Source of the DNA: an uncultured Pelagimonas sp. | GTDB taxonomy: Bacteria; Pseudomonadota; Alphaproteobacteria; Rhodobacterales; Rhodobacteraceae | DNA length: 64,000 nucleotides | Direction of reading: 5' to 3' | Assembly: GCF_947498515.1 (NCBI RefSeq) | Contig: NZ_CANMKO010000009.1 | Span: forward strand, 146,136 to 210,135 | Shown: piece by piece, positions 27,179 through 36,046 of the stretch | How the letters are laid out: each line of letters starts with the position of its first letter | Position numbering within the stretch: the stretch's first letter is position 1 | Program-made: the position numbers and the translations under genes | The notes under the pieces: generated by a model | What the model was told of the DNA's origin: nothing | The model's input: the letters and a program-made list of their open reading frames with translations, nothing else | Database searches by the model: none

Positions 27179-27719
27179 TGGGGCGCATATCAGTGGCACT
27201 TGCTACTCGGTTTGTCATGTTGAAGAAACCCGCCACATTGGCGATGTCCCAGATATCGCGATCGGTAAATCCGGCGTCGCGGAGCGCTTGGCGATCTTGT
27301 TCCATGATCTCGGCGCTGGCTTTGGTCATCTTTTCGGCAAAGGTCAGCATGGCGAACTGGCGCTCCGATAGGTCAGCCACCCGCCAGTTCATCACCATCA
27401 TTTCGCCAAGCATAGGGTCGCCGGACAACTCACGCACCGCCGCACCATGGGCGGTCAGGCAGTAAAAGCATTTGTTGATCGAGGAAACGACCACGGCAAT
27501 CAGCTCGCGCTCAAGCTTGCTTAGCCCGCTATCGGCCAGCATCAGATCGTTATACAGCGTGGTAAAAGCGTTGAGTTTGTCGATGTCAAAGGCATAGGCG
27601 CGCAAGACATTGGGCACCATGCCCAGCTTGTCCTGACAAATGTCGAAATACTTCTGGGTGTCCGCCGGAAGAGGATCGGCCATCGGCAGGTTCAGGGCGG
27701 TGGGCAAATCTTGGGTCAC
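27150..27719 (-). CDS. Peroxidase-related AhpD-like (CMD) protein
   Basis: The 189-residue protein belongs to the carboxymuconolactone decarboxylase/AhpD fold, peroxidase-related type. The redox motif is CFYCLTAHG (CxxC plus His) after ERELIAVVVSSINK. The C-terminal half has FAEKMTKASAEI and FFNMTNRVASATDMRPND. It may reduce peroxides through its CxxC. The start is GTG at 27719, overlapping the stop of the upstream GNAT gene (GTGA). Confidence 0.9.
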   Translation of the reverse strand: MTQDLPTALNLPMADPLPADTQKYFDICQDKLGMVPNVLRAYAFDIDKLNAFTTLYNDLMLADSGLSKLERELIAVVVSSINKCFYCLTAHGAAVRELSGDPMLGEMMVMNWRVADLSERQFAMLTFAEKMTKASAEIMEQDRQALRDAGFTDRDIWDIANVAGFFNMTNRVASATDMRPNDDYHAQSR

Positions 27720-28453
27720 ATGTCCTCGCTTTCGGCATCTCTGAGGATGCGGTAGTGATATTGACCAACGGTATTCAGGTTCAGCGACGCATATAGCCCG
27801 TTGGCATGATCATTGGCTTGGGTCACTAGCGCGCCAATCCAACGCGCACCCTTGCGTTCGGCCCAGATGGCGGCGCAGCGCATCATCCACGCGCCAAGCC
27901 CCTTGCCGCGATGTTCCTCGCGGATTTCCAAGGCATGAACAAGCGCGATCCCATCATGAATGGCGCAAAAACCCGATCCGGCGGGGCGGTCGCTTACCCG
28001 GCCAAACAACCCGGTTTTCGGGGCGGCGCAACGTTCCATCACGTTTAGGCGCGCCGGGTCCAACCCGCCTTCGTCCCAAATCTCGTGCATAACGGCCAGT
28101 GGTTCCCAAACGGAAAAAGCCGTCACCGGAGGAAGCGCGCGGTCGGTCAGCGTGTCGATTGGGGCAAGGCGAATATTGGTGGGATCAACCGCATCATAGT
28201 CGCGCGCCAAAAGGGTTTGATCAAGCAGATCATCGCCTTTGCGGATCATGAAAAGCGGGTCTTGCCCCATCAAACGCATGGCGCTTTCGGCGGCGGCCAC
28301 ATCATCGGGGAGCCACGGGCCGCGAATGGTCGCTGCCGACACCCGTTTTCCTCCGCCGCGCCCTTCGCGCAGCAACCAAGGGCCTGCCTCAACCAGTGCG
28401 GCGGCGGGCCATGTGCCATCAACCGCAGCAAAAAGGCGCTCAGCGGTGGGCAT
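27716..28453 (-). CDS. GNAT family N-acetyltransferase
   Basis: The 245-residue protein has a C-terminal GNAT domain: ALVHALEIREEHRGKGLGAWMMRCAAIWAERKGARWIGALVTQANDHANGLYASLNL, with the acetyl-CoA loop RGKGLG. The N-terminal half (GPWLLREGRGGGKRVSAATIRGPW) is a degenerate second GNAT-like region. The substrate is unknown. The start at 28453 (MPTAERLFAAVDGTWP) is chosen by similarity; longer open frame exists to 28621. It is upstream of and coupled to the AhpD-like gene. Confidence 0.82.
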   Translation of the reverse strand: MPTAERLFAAVDGTWPAAALVEAGPWLLREGRGGGKRVSAATIRGPWLPDDVAAAESAMRLMGQDPLFMIRKGDDLLDQTLLARDYDAVDPTNIRLAPIDTLTDRALPPVTAFSVWEPLAVMHEIWDEGGLDPARLNVMERCAAPKTGLFGRVSDRPAGSGFCAIHDGIALVHALEIREEHRGKGLGAWMMRCAAIWAERKGARWIGALVTQANDHANGLYASLNLNTVGQYHYRILRDAESEDM

Positions 28454-28553
28454 GTCCAAATTCGAATATGTCGTCACGCCCTGTTTATGGCGCGGCGCGG
28501 CACCACTGTCCATGATCGCGATGCGCTTTGGCCGGTTTGACGCGGAGGATTGT

Positions 28554-29279
28554 TCAGTCCTGCGGGAAAAGTGCCGCCAAAGCCGACATGGCCTTGTCCA
28601 CTTGGTCCCCATCGGCACCACGGATCACAATGTTGGCCCCGTAAATGCCATCCTTTTGAAACGGATAGGAGCCGATGGACAGAACGGGGTATTCTGCGGC
28701 CAGTTTGCCAAGCGGTTCGGCGATTTCGCCCTCGCCCCGGTAAATGCGCAAGGATTGGCTGAGCAATGGGGCACCGCCGGTCAGGTTGGGTAGAAGGCTA
28801 GCCACCATGGCCTGAAACACCGCCGGGACACCGGCCATGACATGAACGTTTTCGATGCTAAAGCCCGGTGCGATTGAGACCGGATTGTCGATCAAACACG
28901 CCCCGTCGGGAATGCGCGCCATGCGCAAGCGCGCGGCGTTAAGCTCGGTGCCCTGACGGTCATAATGGGCCTGCAAAAGCGCGCGCGCATCATCGCGAAT
29001 ATCGATGGGGACGCCAAAGGCCTTGGCGACACAATCGGCAGTGATGTCGTCGTGGGTGGGGCCAATGCCGCCCGATGTCACCACAAGATCATGGGCGGTG
29101 CGCAACGCGGTGATCGCGTCGACAATGGCATCCGGATCATCGGAGACCACCCGCACTTCTTTGAGGTCAATGCCATGTTTGGTGAACTCACCGGCAAGAT
29201 AGTACATATTGGCATCGCGGGTCCGCCCCGAGAGGATTTCATCCCCGATGACAAGCATGGCGGCGCTGGGATTGGTCAT
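28554..29279 (-). CDS. CinA-like molybdopterin-binding domain protein
   Basis: The 241-residue protein has the MoCF_biosynth domain of CinA N-termini: AAMLVIGDEILSGRTRDANMYYLAGEFTKHGIDLKEVRVVSDDPDAI and LVVTSGGIGPTHDDITADCVAKAFG. It ends in a CinA-type middle domain and lacks the C-terminal nicotinamide-nucleotide amidase domain. Such short forms are often named competence/damage-inducible protein A; the reaction is uncertain. It is divergent from sfsA. Confidence 0.9.
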   Translation of the reverse strand: MTNPSAAMLVIGDEILSGRTRDANMYYLAGEFTKHGIDLKEVRVVSDDPDAIVDAITALRTAHDLVVTSGGIGPTHDDITADCVAKAFGVPIDIRDDARALLQAHYDRQGTELNAARLRMARIPDGACLIDNPVSIAPGFSIENVHVMAGVPAVFQAMVASLLPNLTGGAPLLSQSLRIYRGEGEIAEPLGKLAAEYPVLSIGSYPFQKDGIYGANIVIRGADGDQVDKAMSALAALFPQD

Positions 29280-29386
29280 GGGATGTCTCCTTCGTGCTTG
29301 TGGTCAAGATAGCGGGCATGGGCGTGGCTGCAAGCGCGGCTTTTCATATGCTTTTCTTATACCGGGGCGCGGGCTATTGCTGGGGC

Positions 29387-30097
29387 ATGAAGTTTGACAC
29401 GCCCCTGATCCCCGCCACGCTGATCCGCCGCTACAAACGCTTTCTTGCCGATTGTCGGCTTGAGGATGGGCGCGAGATCACCGCCCATGTGGCCAATCCC
29501 GGCTCGATGCTGGGGCTCAAGGACGAAGGGTTGCGGATCTGGCTCGAACCCAATGACGACCCCAAGCGCAAGTTGAAATTCGGCTGGCGGCTGGTCGAAC
29601 ATCCCGGCGGGCATTTCACCGGAGTTGATACCGGTGTGCCCAATAAAATGCTCAAGGCGGCGTTGATGGCCGGACAGGTGCCGGGGTTGACGGGCTACGA
29701 TCTGGTCCGTCCCGAAGTCAAATACGGCGAAAACAGCCGGATCGATTTCCTGCTAAGTGGCGGTGGCAAAGCGGATTGCTATGTCGAGGTCAAATCCGTG
29801 ACCCTATCGCGCCAGTCCGGATTGGCTGAATTCCCCGATAGTGTCACAGCACGAGGCACCAAACATCTGGGTGAGCTGGCCGAGGTTGCGCATTCTGGTG
29901 GGCGGGCGGTGATGCTCTATCTGATCCAACGCACCGATTGCACGTCGATGACGCTCGCGGCGGACATAGACACGAAATATGCCGTCGCCTTTGCCAAGGC
30001 GACAGCAAGCGGGGTTGAAACCCTTTGTTTTGATTGCAAGCTTTCGCCCGGTGGGGTGGAGCTTGGCACAGCGGTGCCTTTCCAAAGCCCTATCTAA
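29387..30097 (+). CDS. sfsA: Sugar fermentation stimulation protein SfsA
   Basis: The 236-residue protein matches SfsA throughout: LIRRYKRFLADCRLEDGREITAHVANPGSMLGL, VDTGVPNKMLKAAL, VRPEVKYGENSRIDFLL and VEVKSVTLSRQSGLAEFPDSVTARGTKHL. The motif pattern suggests a nuclease-like fold; the role is unsettled, although SfsA was first linked to maltose metabolism. The ATG at 29387 starts the family sequence. Confidence 0.95.
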   Translation: MKFDTPLIPATLIRRYKRFLADCRLEDGREITAHVANPGSMLGLKDEGLRIWLEPNDDPKRKLKFGWRLVEHPGGHFTGVDTGVPNKMLKAALMAGQVPGLTGYDLVRPEVKYGENSRIDFLLSGGGKADCYVEVKSVTLSRQSGLAEFPDSVTARGTKHLGELAEVAHSGGRAVMLYLIQRTDCTSMTLAADIDTKYAVAFAKATASGVETLCFDCKLSPGGVELGTAVPFQSPI

Positions 30098-30153
30098 TAG
30101 AAAAAGAGGCGACATTCCTGCCGCCCCTTCTTGATCTTGTTTGATAAACTCCG

Positions 30154-30167
30154 GGGGGCTGGCCCCC
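30154..30167. terminator. GC-rich hairpin between sfsA and ppaC
   Basis: GGGGGC and GCCCCC face each other around two bases (the inner pairs must open to form a loop). It lies 19 bases past the ppaC stop and 57 past sfsA, between convergent genes. Confidence 0.5.
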
Positions 30168-30185
30168 GTCTCAATTGATCTGAGA

Positions 30186-31106
30186 TCAGACTTTGAGGTT
30201 CGGAATGATCTGCTTTTTGCGGCTCATGATGCCGGGAAGGACAACGGCGTCCCCGTCAACAGTCGCGCCAAAGCTCTTTTCCGCAACGCCTTTGATCACG
30301 TCGTTAGGAACCAAAAGGGTGGCTTCTTCTTTCAGAATGTCGACAACAAACAACAACACCTGATCAACGCCATCTTCCGCCTGAACGGAGGCATAGGTTT
30401 CCATGATCGACGCCTTGCGGTCCAAGGGGATCTCAGGCGCAGTGGTTTCCAGAACGGAAACGCGGAATTTCACACCGTCGACTTCGTATTCCTTGCTGTC
30501 CATGCGGATCAGTTCGGCGTCGGAAAAGGCCGAGACGTCGGATTTCGCGGCGAACATTTCGGCGGCGTATTCGGTGACATTGATGCCCAGATCAGCGGCA
30601 AGAGCAGCGACGACTTCGCGATCGCGGTCGGTTGTGGTCGGCGAGCGGAATTCAAGCGTGTCCGAGAGGATACAGGTCAGCGCCGCGCCTTTGATGTAAT
30701 CGGGCATCTTGGCAACATCGTTGCCCATCAGGTCATACATGATGGTGGCGGTACAGGCGAGCGGACGGATGGTGATGTCGATGGGGCCTTTGGTTTCCAG
30801 ACCACCGACCAGCTTGTGATGGTCAATGATGGCCTGAACGTCGGCACCGTTGATGTTGGCAGGCAGCTCGGCGGGGTTGTTGGTGTCAACAATCACACAG
30901 GTCTGGCCGTCTTCAATATCGGAGATGATGCGTGGCTTGGGCAGGTCCCAACGGGTCAGCATCCAGGCCGCTTCGGTGTTGGGCTCACCCAACAATACCG
31001 CTTCGGCGGAGCCGCCTTTGACTTCGTTCATGTACCACGCCCAGATGATCGGGCTGCCGGTGCTATCGGTGTCGGGGGATTTATGGCCAAATACCAGGGT
31101 CGTCAT
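30186..31106 (-). CDS. ppaC: Manganese-dependent (family II) inorganic pyrophosphatase
   Basis: PpaC hydrolyses pyrophosphate to phosphate in the cytoplasm. The 306-residue protein is a DHH-family phosphoesterase: VFGHKSPDTDS at the start, VIVDTNNP, the DHH motif in AIIDHHKL, and the DHHA2 C-terminal SRKKQIIPNL. It is a family II enzyme, unrelated to the usual family I Ppa of proteobacteria. AAGGAATGCATC precedes the ATG at 31106. Confidence 0.96.
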   Translation of the reverse strand: MTTLVFGHKSPDTDSTGSPIIWAWYMNEVKGGSAEAVLLGEPNTEAAWMLTRWDLPKPRIISDIEDGQTCVIVDTNNPAELPANINGADVQAIIDHHKLVGGLETKGPIDITIRPLACTATIMYDLMGNDVAKMPDYIKGAALTCILSDTLEFRSPTTTDRDREVVAALAADLGINVTEYAAEMFAAKSDVSAFSDAELIRMDSKEYEVDGVKFRVSVLETTAPEIPLDRKASIMETYASVQAEDGVDQVLLFVVDILKEEATLLVPNDVIKGVAEKSFGATVDGDAVVLPGIMSRKKQIIPNLKV

Positions 31107-31203
31107 GATGCATTCCTTGAACAAAAGGTCCTGTTTGCGCGCCTTCTAGCGCCCAGAGCGGCCCTTGTCACCCTGTACGAACTGGGGTGCGACCCTAAAG
31201 GCC

Positions 31204-31258
31204 TGCGCCCCAAATTTCATCGATGAAATTTGCAAATTCCGTGAACGGAATTTTGCGC
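31204..31258 (-). repeat. Three-way-junction double-hairpin element, copy 2 (degenerate)
   Basis: Hairpin A is AAATTTCATCGATGAAATTT (31212-31231) and hairpin B is AAATTCCGTGAACGGAATTT (31234-31253), two bases apart. The outer stem is reduced to GCGC/GCGC with bulges. It ends at the alkB stop codon, in the same orientation as the other copies. Confidence 0.7.
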
Positions 31259-32404
31259 TCATCTCGGCATTGGCGTTTTTAGCTTGTTGTAGTCGGACCA
31301 ATCGGTGACTTCGGGGTAATACATTTGCCGCCAGCGTTTCACTTTGGGGTTCATGACCTTTTTCCACAGCGGCGGCATCATCGCGCAAACCGACATGAAC
31401 GGATAGCCATAGGGCAGTTGCGGGGCCTCGGCGTCGGAATAGTTTTGCAACAAAGGAAACCGACGGTCCGGTTTGTAGTGGTGATCGGAATGGCGTTGCA
31501 GGTTGATCATCAACCAATTGGTGGCCTTATGCGCGGCGTTCCAGCTGTGATGAGGTTTCACATGTTCGTATTTGCCGTCGCCAAGGTGCAAGCGGGTTAG
31601 ACCATAGTGTTCAACGTAGTTGACGACTTCAAGCTGCCAGATTGCGACGCTTGCCTGGAAGATGAACAGCAAAACCCCAAGCCATCCGCCGACGACAAAG
31701 GCGCAGAGCATCATCACAAGCTGAAGCCCCCAATAGCGCCAGAAGGGGTTGGATTTGTGATGCCAAGGTAGGTTTTTGCGGGCCAGCATATCGCGTTCGG
31801 CTTTGAAGGACGACGTCAGGCTTTGCCACAATACGCGCGGATAAAAGCGGTGAAACCCTTCGTTGTAGCGCGCGGTGACCGGGTCGCGCGGGGTGCCGAC
31901 ATAGCGGTGATGCACCAAAAGGTGTTCAGAACGGAAATGCGAGTAGAGCACCATCGCCATGAGTAGATCGCCCAGCAGGCGCTCAAACTTGTTCTTCTGG
32001 TGCATCAGCTCGTGACTATAGACAATACCCACCGTGCCGCTCATCACGCCAACACCAAACATCACCCCAAAGACTTCCCAACCGCCAAGATGTTCGGCGC
32101 GAACGGTGTAGGCGATCAGCCCCATCATCGTCAGGAATTGCAGCGGCACCCAAATTTGGGTGAGCAGTTTGTACCAATAAAGCTGATCCTCGGTGGTTTC
32201 CAAATCGGCGTTTTCGGTGTTGAGCCCGACCAGCAGGTCAATCGCCGAAAACAGGTACCATGTGACAAGCGGTGTGATCACCACCCACCAGCCGCCCAAA
32301 AGCGCCCCGGTCCAGACCAAGGGTATGAGGATAAAGGACAAAAAGAACGGCAAGGCCGATGTGAATTTGGCGATTTTTGCGGCGGGGATCATTGCTTGGG
32401 TCAT
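31259..32404 (-). CDS. alkB: Alkane 1-monooxygenase
   Basis: AlkB is a membrane non-haem di-iron enzyme that hydroxylates terminal carbons of medium-chain alkanes using electrons from rubredoxin. The 381-residue protein has six hydrophobic helices and the histidine boxes HELMHQ, SEHLLVHHRYVGTPRDP, LQRHSDHHYKPDRRFP, plus NYVEHYGL. No rubredoxin or alkane regulator is adjacent. The FAD reductase at 42890 might supply electrons, but that link is only a guess. Confidence 0.93.
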   Translation of the reverse strand: MTQAMIPAAKIAKFTSALPFFLSFILIPLVWTGALLGGWWVVITPLVTWYLFSAIDLLVGLNTENADLETTEDQLYWYKLLTQIWVPLQFLTMMGLIAYTVRAEHLGGWEVFGVMFGVGVMSGTVGIVYSHELMHQKNKFERLLGDLLMAMVLYSHFRSEHLLVHHRYVGTPRDPVTARYNEGFHRFYPRVLWQSLTSSFKAERDMLARKNLPWHHKSNPFWRYWGLQLVMMLCAFVVGGWLGVLLFIFQASVAIWQLEVVNYVEHYGLTRLHLGDGKYEHVKPHHSWNAAHKATNWLMINLQRHSDHHYKPDRRFPLLQNYSDAEAPQLPYGYPFMSVCAMMPPLWKKVMNPKVKRWRQMYYPEVTDWSDYNKLKTPMPR

Positions 32405-32476
32405 GTGACGCGCTCTTGCATTTGGTTTGGCGCAGCGTGGCCCTATCGCGGCGCTAAGGCAAGGCCAAGCGCTGCG

Positions 32477-33523
32477 TCATTCGGTTTTGGCAAGATCATA
32501 GGCTTTGCGCATCACAGTGGGCAGGTTGTCGCGATCAAAGGTTTCCGCGTCGACAAACTCTCCGCGGGTGGGGGTGCGATCCATTGGCACAAGCGCGGTC
32601 AAAATCCGCAGGCGCAAATGGAAATGGGTAAAGGTGTGGCGGGCTTCGCCAGCAATCTCTTTCCATTCGGCGCGAATGGGTGGAGCCTCGGCTGGATCAT
32701 CGCCCCATTCGGAACCGGGCCAGCCGAGCATCCCACCAAGCAAGCCCTTGTCGGGGCGGGTTTCGAGCAACCATGCGCCATCAACGCGCCGGGCGAGATA
32801 GGCGATGCCCAATCGGGTTGGCTTGCGCTTCTTTGGGGTCTTCTTGGGGAGGTCGGTTGCGGTCCCGGCCAGCCATGCGGCGCAATTGCCCCGCCAAGGG
32901 CACAACCCACAGGCAGGATTCTTGGGTGTGCAGATCGTCGCGCCCAAATCCATCACTGCCTGAGCGTAGTCACCGGGGCGCTGTTGTGGGGTCAGTTGGG
33001 CGGCATAGGCGTGAAACACCGGTTTGGCCGCGGGTAGGGCGGTATGATCATCGAAAATCCGCGCCATCACCCGTTCGACATTGCCATCCAACACCGTTTC
33101 GGGCGCATCAAAGGCGATCGAAGAGATCGCCGCCGCCGTATAGGGGCCGATGCCGGGCAATTGCAAAAGCGCGTCATGGTCGTTGGGAAAGCTGCCGCCA
33201 TGCTCGGCGGCGACAACCCGCGCACATTTCAGCAAGTTGCGCGCACGGGCATAATAGCCAAGCCCGGCCCAAGCCGCCATGACATCCGCATCTTCGGCAT
33301 TGGCGAGATCGGTGACGGTGGGCCAGCGGGCGGTGAAGGCTTCGAAATAACTTTTGACTGCAACAACAGTGGTTTGCTGCAACATGATCTCGGACATCCA
33401 GACCCGGTAAGGATCGGGATCAACCCCGGCCAAACGCGCCTTTGGCGGCACACGCCACGGCAAATCGCGGGCGTGGCGGTCGTACCATGTCAAAAGGTCG
33501 TCTGATTTCGGCAAGTCACGCAA
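32477..33523 (-). CDS. mutY: A/G-specific adenine glycosylase
   Basis: MutY removes adenine mispaired with 8-oxoguanine. The 348-residue protein has the helix-hairpin-helix LPGIGPYTAAAISSIAFD, the catalytic aspartate region LDGNVERVMAR, the 4Fe-4S cluster (C-x6-C-x2-C-x5-C in CTPKNPACGLCPWRGNC), and a C-terminal Nudix-like domain (GLLGGMLGWPGSEW). It is divergent from the DUF721 gene. Confidence 0.97.
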   Translation of the reverse strand: MRDLPKSDDLLTWYDRHARDLPWRVPPKARLAGVDPDPYRVWMSEIMLQQTTVVAVKSYFEAFTARWPTVTDLANAEDADVMAAWAGLGYYARARNLLKCARVVAAEHGGSFPNDHDALLQLPGIGPYTAAAISSIAFDAPETVLDGNVERVMARIFDDHTALPAAKPVFHAYAAQLTPQQRPGDYAQAVMDLGATICTPKNPACGLCPWRGNCAAWLAGTATDLPKKTPKKRKPTRLGIAYLARRVDGAWLLETRPDKGLLGGMLGWPGSEWGDDPAEAPPIRAEWKEIAGEARHTFTHFHLRLRILTALVPMDRTPTRGEFVDAETFDRDNLPTVMRKAYDLAKTE

Positions 33524-33609
33524 TGGTGAGTTTCCTTTATTTCATCATATCGGGGCTAGCACCCATTGTCCGGACAGATACAATAGCGCCCGTCAAAGGG
33601 ATTCACACT

Positions 33610-34119
33610 ATGCCAAAGCGCAAGACAACCACATATGGCTTTGCCCGCACGTCAAACCTGCTGCAAAATCAGGTGCGCAAGGCATCCGAAAGCCGTGGTT
33701 TCGCGCAAAGCCGGGTGTTGACCCATTGGGAAGAGATCGTCGGCGAAGACGTCGCCGGCATGTCGCGACCGGTTGACATTAGCTATGGGCGGGGTGGATT
33801 CGGCGCGACGCTGTCGGTTTTGACCAACGGGGCCAATGCGCCGCTGTTGCAGATGAAACGCGAAGAAATCCGCACGCGTATCAATGCGGTCTATGGCTAT
33901 AATGCCATCGCCCGTATCCGCGTGACCCAAACCGCCAAGACCGGATTTTCCGAAGGGCAGGTGGATTTTACCCACCGCAAAAAGCCACAAAAACCCGCGC
34001 CAAGCCGCGAAACAATTGCCAAAGCCCAAGAGGTTACGCATGAGGTTGCTGATGACAGCCTTCGCGCGGCGCTTGAACGCTTGGCAACAAACGTCATATC
34101 GAAAAGCAACCGGGCCTGA
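33610..34119 (+). CDS. DUF721 (DciA-like) protein
   Basis: The 169-residue protein has a DUF721 core, LTHWEEIVGEDVAGMSRPVDISYGRGGFGATLSVLTNGANAPLLQMKREEIRTRINAVYGYNAIARIRVTQ, followed by a charged tail. DUF721 proteins related to DciA load the replicative helicase in many bacteria; here that role is inferred from family only. The ATG at 33610 is used. A DsbA-type gene follows after 32 bases. Confidence 0.85.
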   Translation: MPKRKTTTYGFARTSNLLQNQVRKASESRGFAQSRVLTHWEEIVGEDVAGMSRPVDISYGRGGFGATLSVLTNGANAPLLQMKREEIRTRINAVYGYNAIARIRVTQTAKTGFSEGQVDFTHRKKPQKPAPSRETIAKAQEVTHEVADDSLRAALERLATNVISKSNRA

Positions 34120-34151
34120 CCCGGATCGCCACCAAAGAGGAAGAGGCAAGA

Positions 34152-34820
34152 ATGATGAACAAGATCCTTCCGGCGGGCGCAGTTGCGCTGGCCCTGATCG
34201 CAGGCGGTGCCTGGTATATGACCCAAGGGTCAACCCCCGGCACTTCCGCACTTCCTGGCGCTGCCAACGCACAGGCGTCTGATGTTGATACTTCGGCTGT
34301 GATCGAGATGGTCGAAGGCAATGCCGATGCGTCGGTTCAGGTGATTGAATATGCGTCCTTTACCTGTCCGCATTGCGCCACGTTCCATGAGAACACCTAC
34401 AAGCAGCTCAAGGTCGATTATATCGACACCGGCAAGATCGGCTTTACCTTCCGCGAAGTCTATTTCGACAAGTTCGGCATGTGGGCGTCGATGATCGCAC
34501 GCTGTGATGGACCCGAGAAGTTCTTTGGCGTGACCGATCTGATGATGAAAGGTCAAAGCACCTGGGCGCGCGCCGGTTCCGAAGCCGCGATTGCCGATGA
34601 GCTGCGCAAAGTGGGCCGTTTGGCCGGTATGGAAAGCGACCAGATCGAAGCCTGTCTGACCGATGGTGACAAGCTGCAAACACTGGTGGCGTGGTACCAA
34701 CAGAACGTGACCGAGCACGACATCGAGTCGACGCCGTCGTTCATCATCAACGGCGAAAAGTTCTCAAACATGAGCTATGCCGATTTCAAAGCGGTTTTGG
34801 ACGAGAAACTCGGCGAATGA
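34152..34820 (+). CDS. DsbA-family thiol-disulfide oxidoreductase
   Basis: The 222-residue protein has an N-terminal membrane or signal segment (ILPAGAVALALIAGGAWYM) and a thioredoxin-fold domain with the active site CPHC in YASFTCPHCATFHENTYKQLK. The cis-proline region is ESTPSFIINGEKFSNMSYADF. It should catalyse disulfide formation in the periplasm. It precedes the CoA transferase gene with a 4-bp overlap. No DsbB is nearby. Confidence 0.93.
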   Translation: MMNKILPAGAVALALIAGGAWYMTQGSTPGTSALPGAANAQASDVDTSAVIEMVEGNADASVQVIEYASFTCPHCATFHENTYKQLKVDYIDTGKIGFTFREVYFDKFGMWASMIARCDGPEKFFGVTDLMMKGQSTWARAGSEAAIADELRKVGRLAGMESDQIEACLTDGDKLQTLVAWYQQNVTEHDIESTPSFIINGEKFSNMSYADFKAVLDEKLGE

Positions 34821-35947
34821 TGCCAAGATCGGTTTCGGCCCCTAACGGCCCGCTTGAAGGTGTGAAAGTCATTGAATTGGCGCGCATTCTGGCTGGCCCA
34901 TGGGCTGGTCAGACCTTGGCCGACCTTGGGGCCGAGGTCATCAAAATCGAAGCCCCGGCGGGGGATGACACCCGCCAATGGGGCCCCCCCTTTATTGAGC
35001 GCGAGGATGACACCTCGGCGGCTTATTTCCATTCCTGTAACCGTGGCAAAGCCTCTGAGGTGGTTGATCTGACCTCAGACGCGGGGCAAGCGCGGATGCG
35101 GGAGTTGGTTGCCGATGCGGATATCCTGATCGAGAATTTCAAGCTTGGTGGGTTGAAGAAATACGGTATGGACTATGAGAGCCTGTCGGCGCTCAACCCG
35201 CGCCTGATCTATTGCTCGATCACCGGATTTGGCCAAGATGGGCCTTACGCCCATCGCGCCGGGTATGACTACATCATCCAAGGTATGAGCGGTTTCATGT
35301 CGATCACCGGTGACCCGGATGGTCAACCACAACGTGCCGGTGTCGCCATTACCGATTTGTTTACAGGGCTTTATTCGGTATCGGGTATCCTCTCGGCGCT
35401 TTATCAACGCGAACGCACCGGCAAGGGGCAGCATATCGATATGGCGCTGCTTGATTGTGCGGTATCGGCGATGGCGAACCAATCCTTGAACTACCTCAGC
35501 ACCGGAACACCTCCTGGCCGCACCGGGAACTACCACCCGAACCTGACACCTTATCAGGTGTTTGATTGCGCGGATGGTCACATCATCATTGCCACGGGCA
35601 ATGATGGGCAATACCAGCGGTTATGTGGTTTGCTGGGCTTGGATGACATGGCAACCGACCCGGATTACCTGAAAAACGCCGATCGCGTCGCCAATCGTGA
35701 TGCTATGATAGCCCGGCTATCGGCGGCAACTGCGACGATGACCAAGGCCGATTTGCTATCCGCTTGCGAAGCCCAAGGGGTTCCGGCCGGACCAATCAAT
35801 GACATGGCTGATGTCTTTGACGACCCACAGGTTCAAGCCCGAGGGATGCAAATCACCCCCGATGGCATTGCCGGTGTGCGTAGCCCGTTCAAGTTTTCAG
35901 ATGCTGAGCTGGTTTTGGACCGATCTGCGCCGAAACTGGGTAAATAA
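34817..35947 (+). CDS. CaiB/BaiF family (class III) CoA transferase
   Basis: The 376-residue protein has the family III pattern: LEGVKVIELARILAGPWAGQTLADLGAEVIKIE, DILIENFKLGGLKKYGMDYE (catalytic Asp region ENF), and the C-terminal CEAQGVPAGPINDMADVFDDPQVQARGM. It moves CoA between carboxylic acids; the substrates are unknown. The start at 34817 overlaps the DsbA stop. Confidence 0.93.
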   Translation: MMPRSVSAPNGPLEGVKVIELARILAGPWAGQTLADLGAEVIKIEAPAGDDTRQWGPPFIEREDDTSAAYFHSCNRGKASEVVDLTSDAGQARMRELVADADILIENFKLGGLKKYGMDYESLSALNPRLIYCSITGFGQDGPYAHRAGYDYIIQGMSGFMSITGDPDGQPQRAGVAITDLFTGLYSVSGILSALYQRERTGKGQHIDMALLDCAVSAMANQSLNYLSTGTPPGRTGNYHPNLTPYQVFDCADGHIIIATGNDGQYQRLCGLLGLDDMATDPDYLKNADRVANRDAMIARLSAATATMTKADLLSACEAQGVPAGPINDMADVFDDPQVQARGMQITPDGIAGVRSPFKFSDAELVLDRSAPKLGK

Positions 35948-35998
35948 TCGAACGGTCAAACTGGCTTCTGAGTCATTTGTTTCAGAGTCTTGCTGAAA

Positions 35999-36022
35999 GT
36001 GCGAGGGGCTAGCCCCTCGCAC
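35999..36022. terminator. 24-bp perfect palindrome between convergent genes
   Basis: Positions 35999-36010 (GTGCGAGGGGCT) are repeated exactly inverted at 36011-36022. It lies between the CoA transferase stop (35947) and the saccharopine dehydrogenase stop (36047). A bidirectional terminator role is likely, although no T-run follows. Confidence 0.6.
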
Positions 36023-36046
36023 CAAAGATCGTGACGCGCCCGATTC

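Noticed and set aside
30141..31226. 361-codon plus-strand open frame opposite ppaC
   Set aside because: It is a mirror of a well-supported pyrophosphatase gene. Its composition (Gly/His/Asp/Arg-rich, no motif) is typical of antisense frames in GC-rich DNA.
32000..33037. 345-codon plus-strand open frame across alkB and mutY
   Set aside because: It spans the 5' part of alkB and most of mutY on the opposite strand and has no family features.
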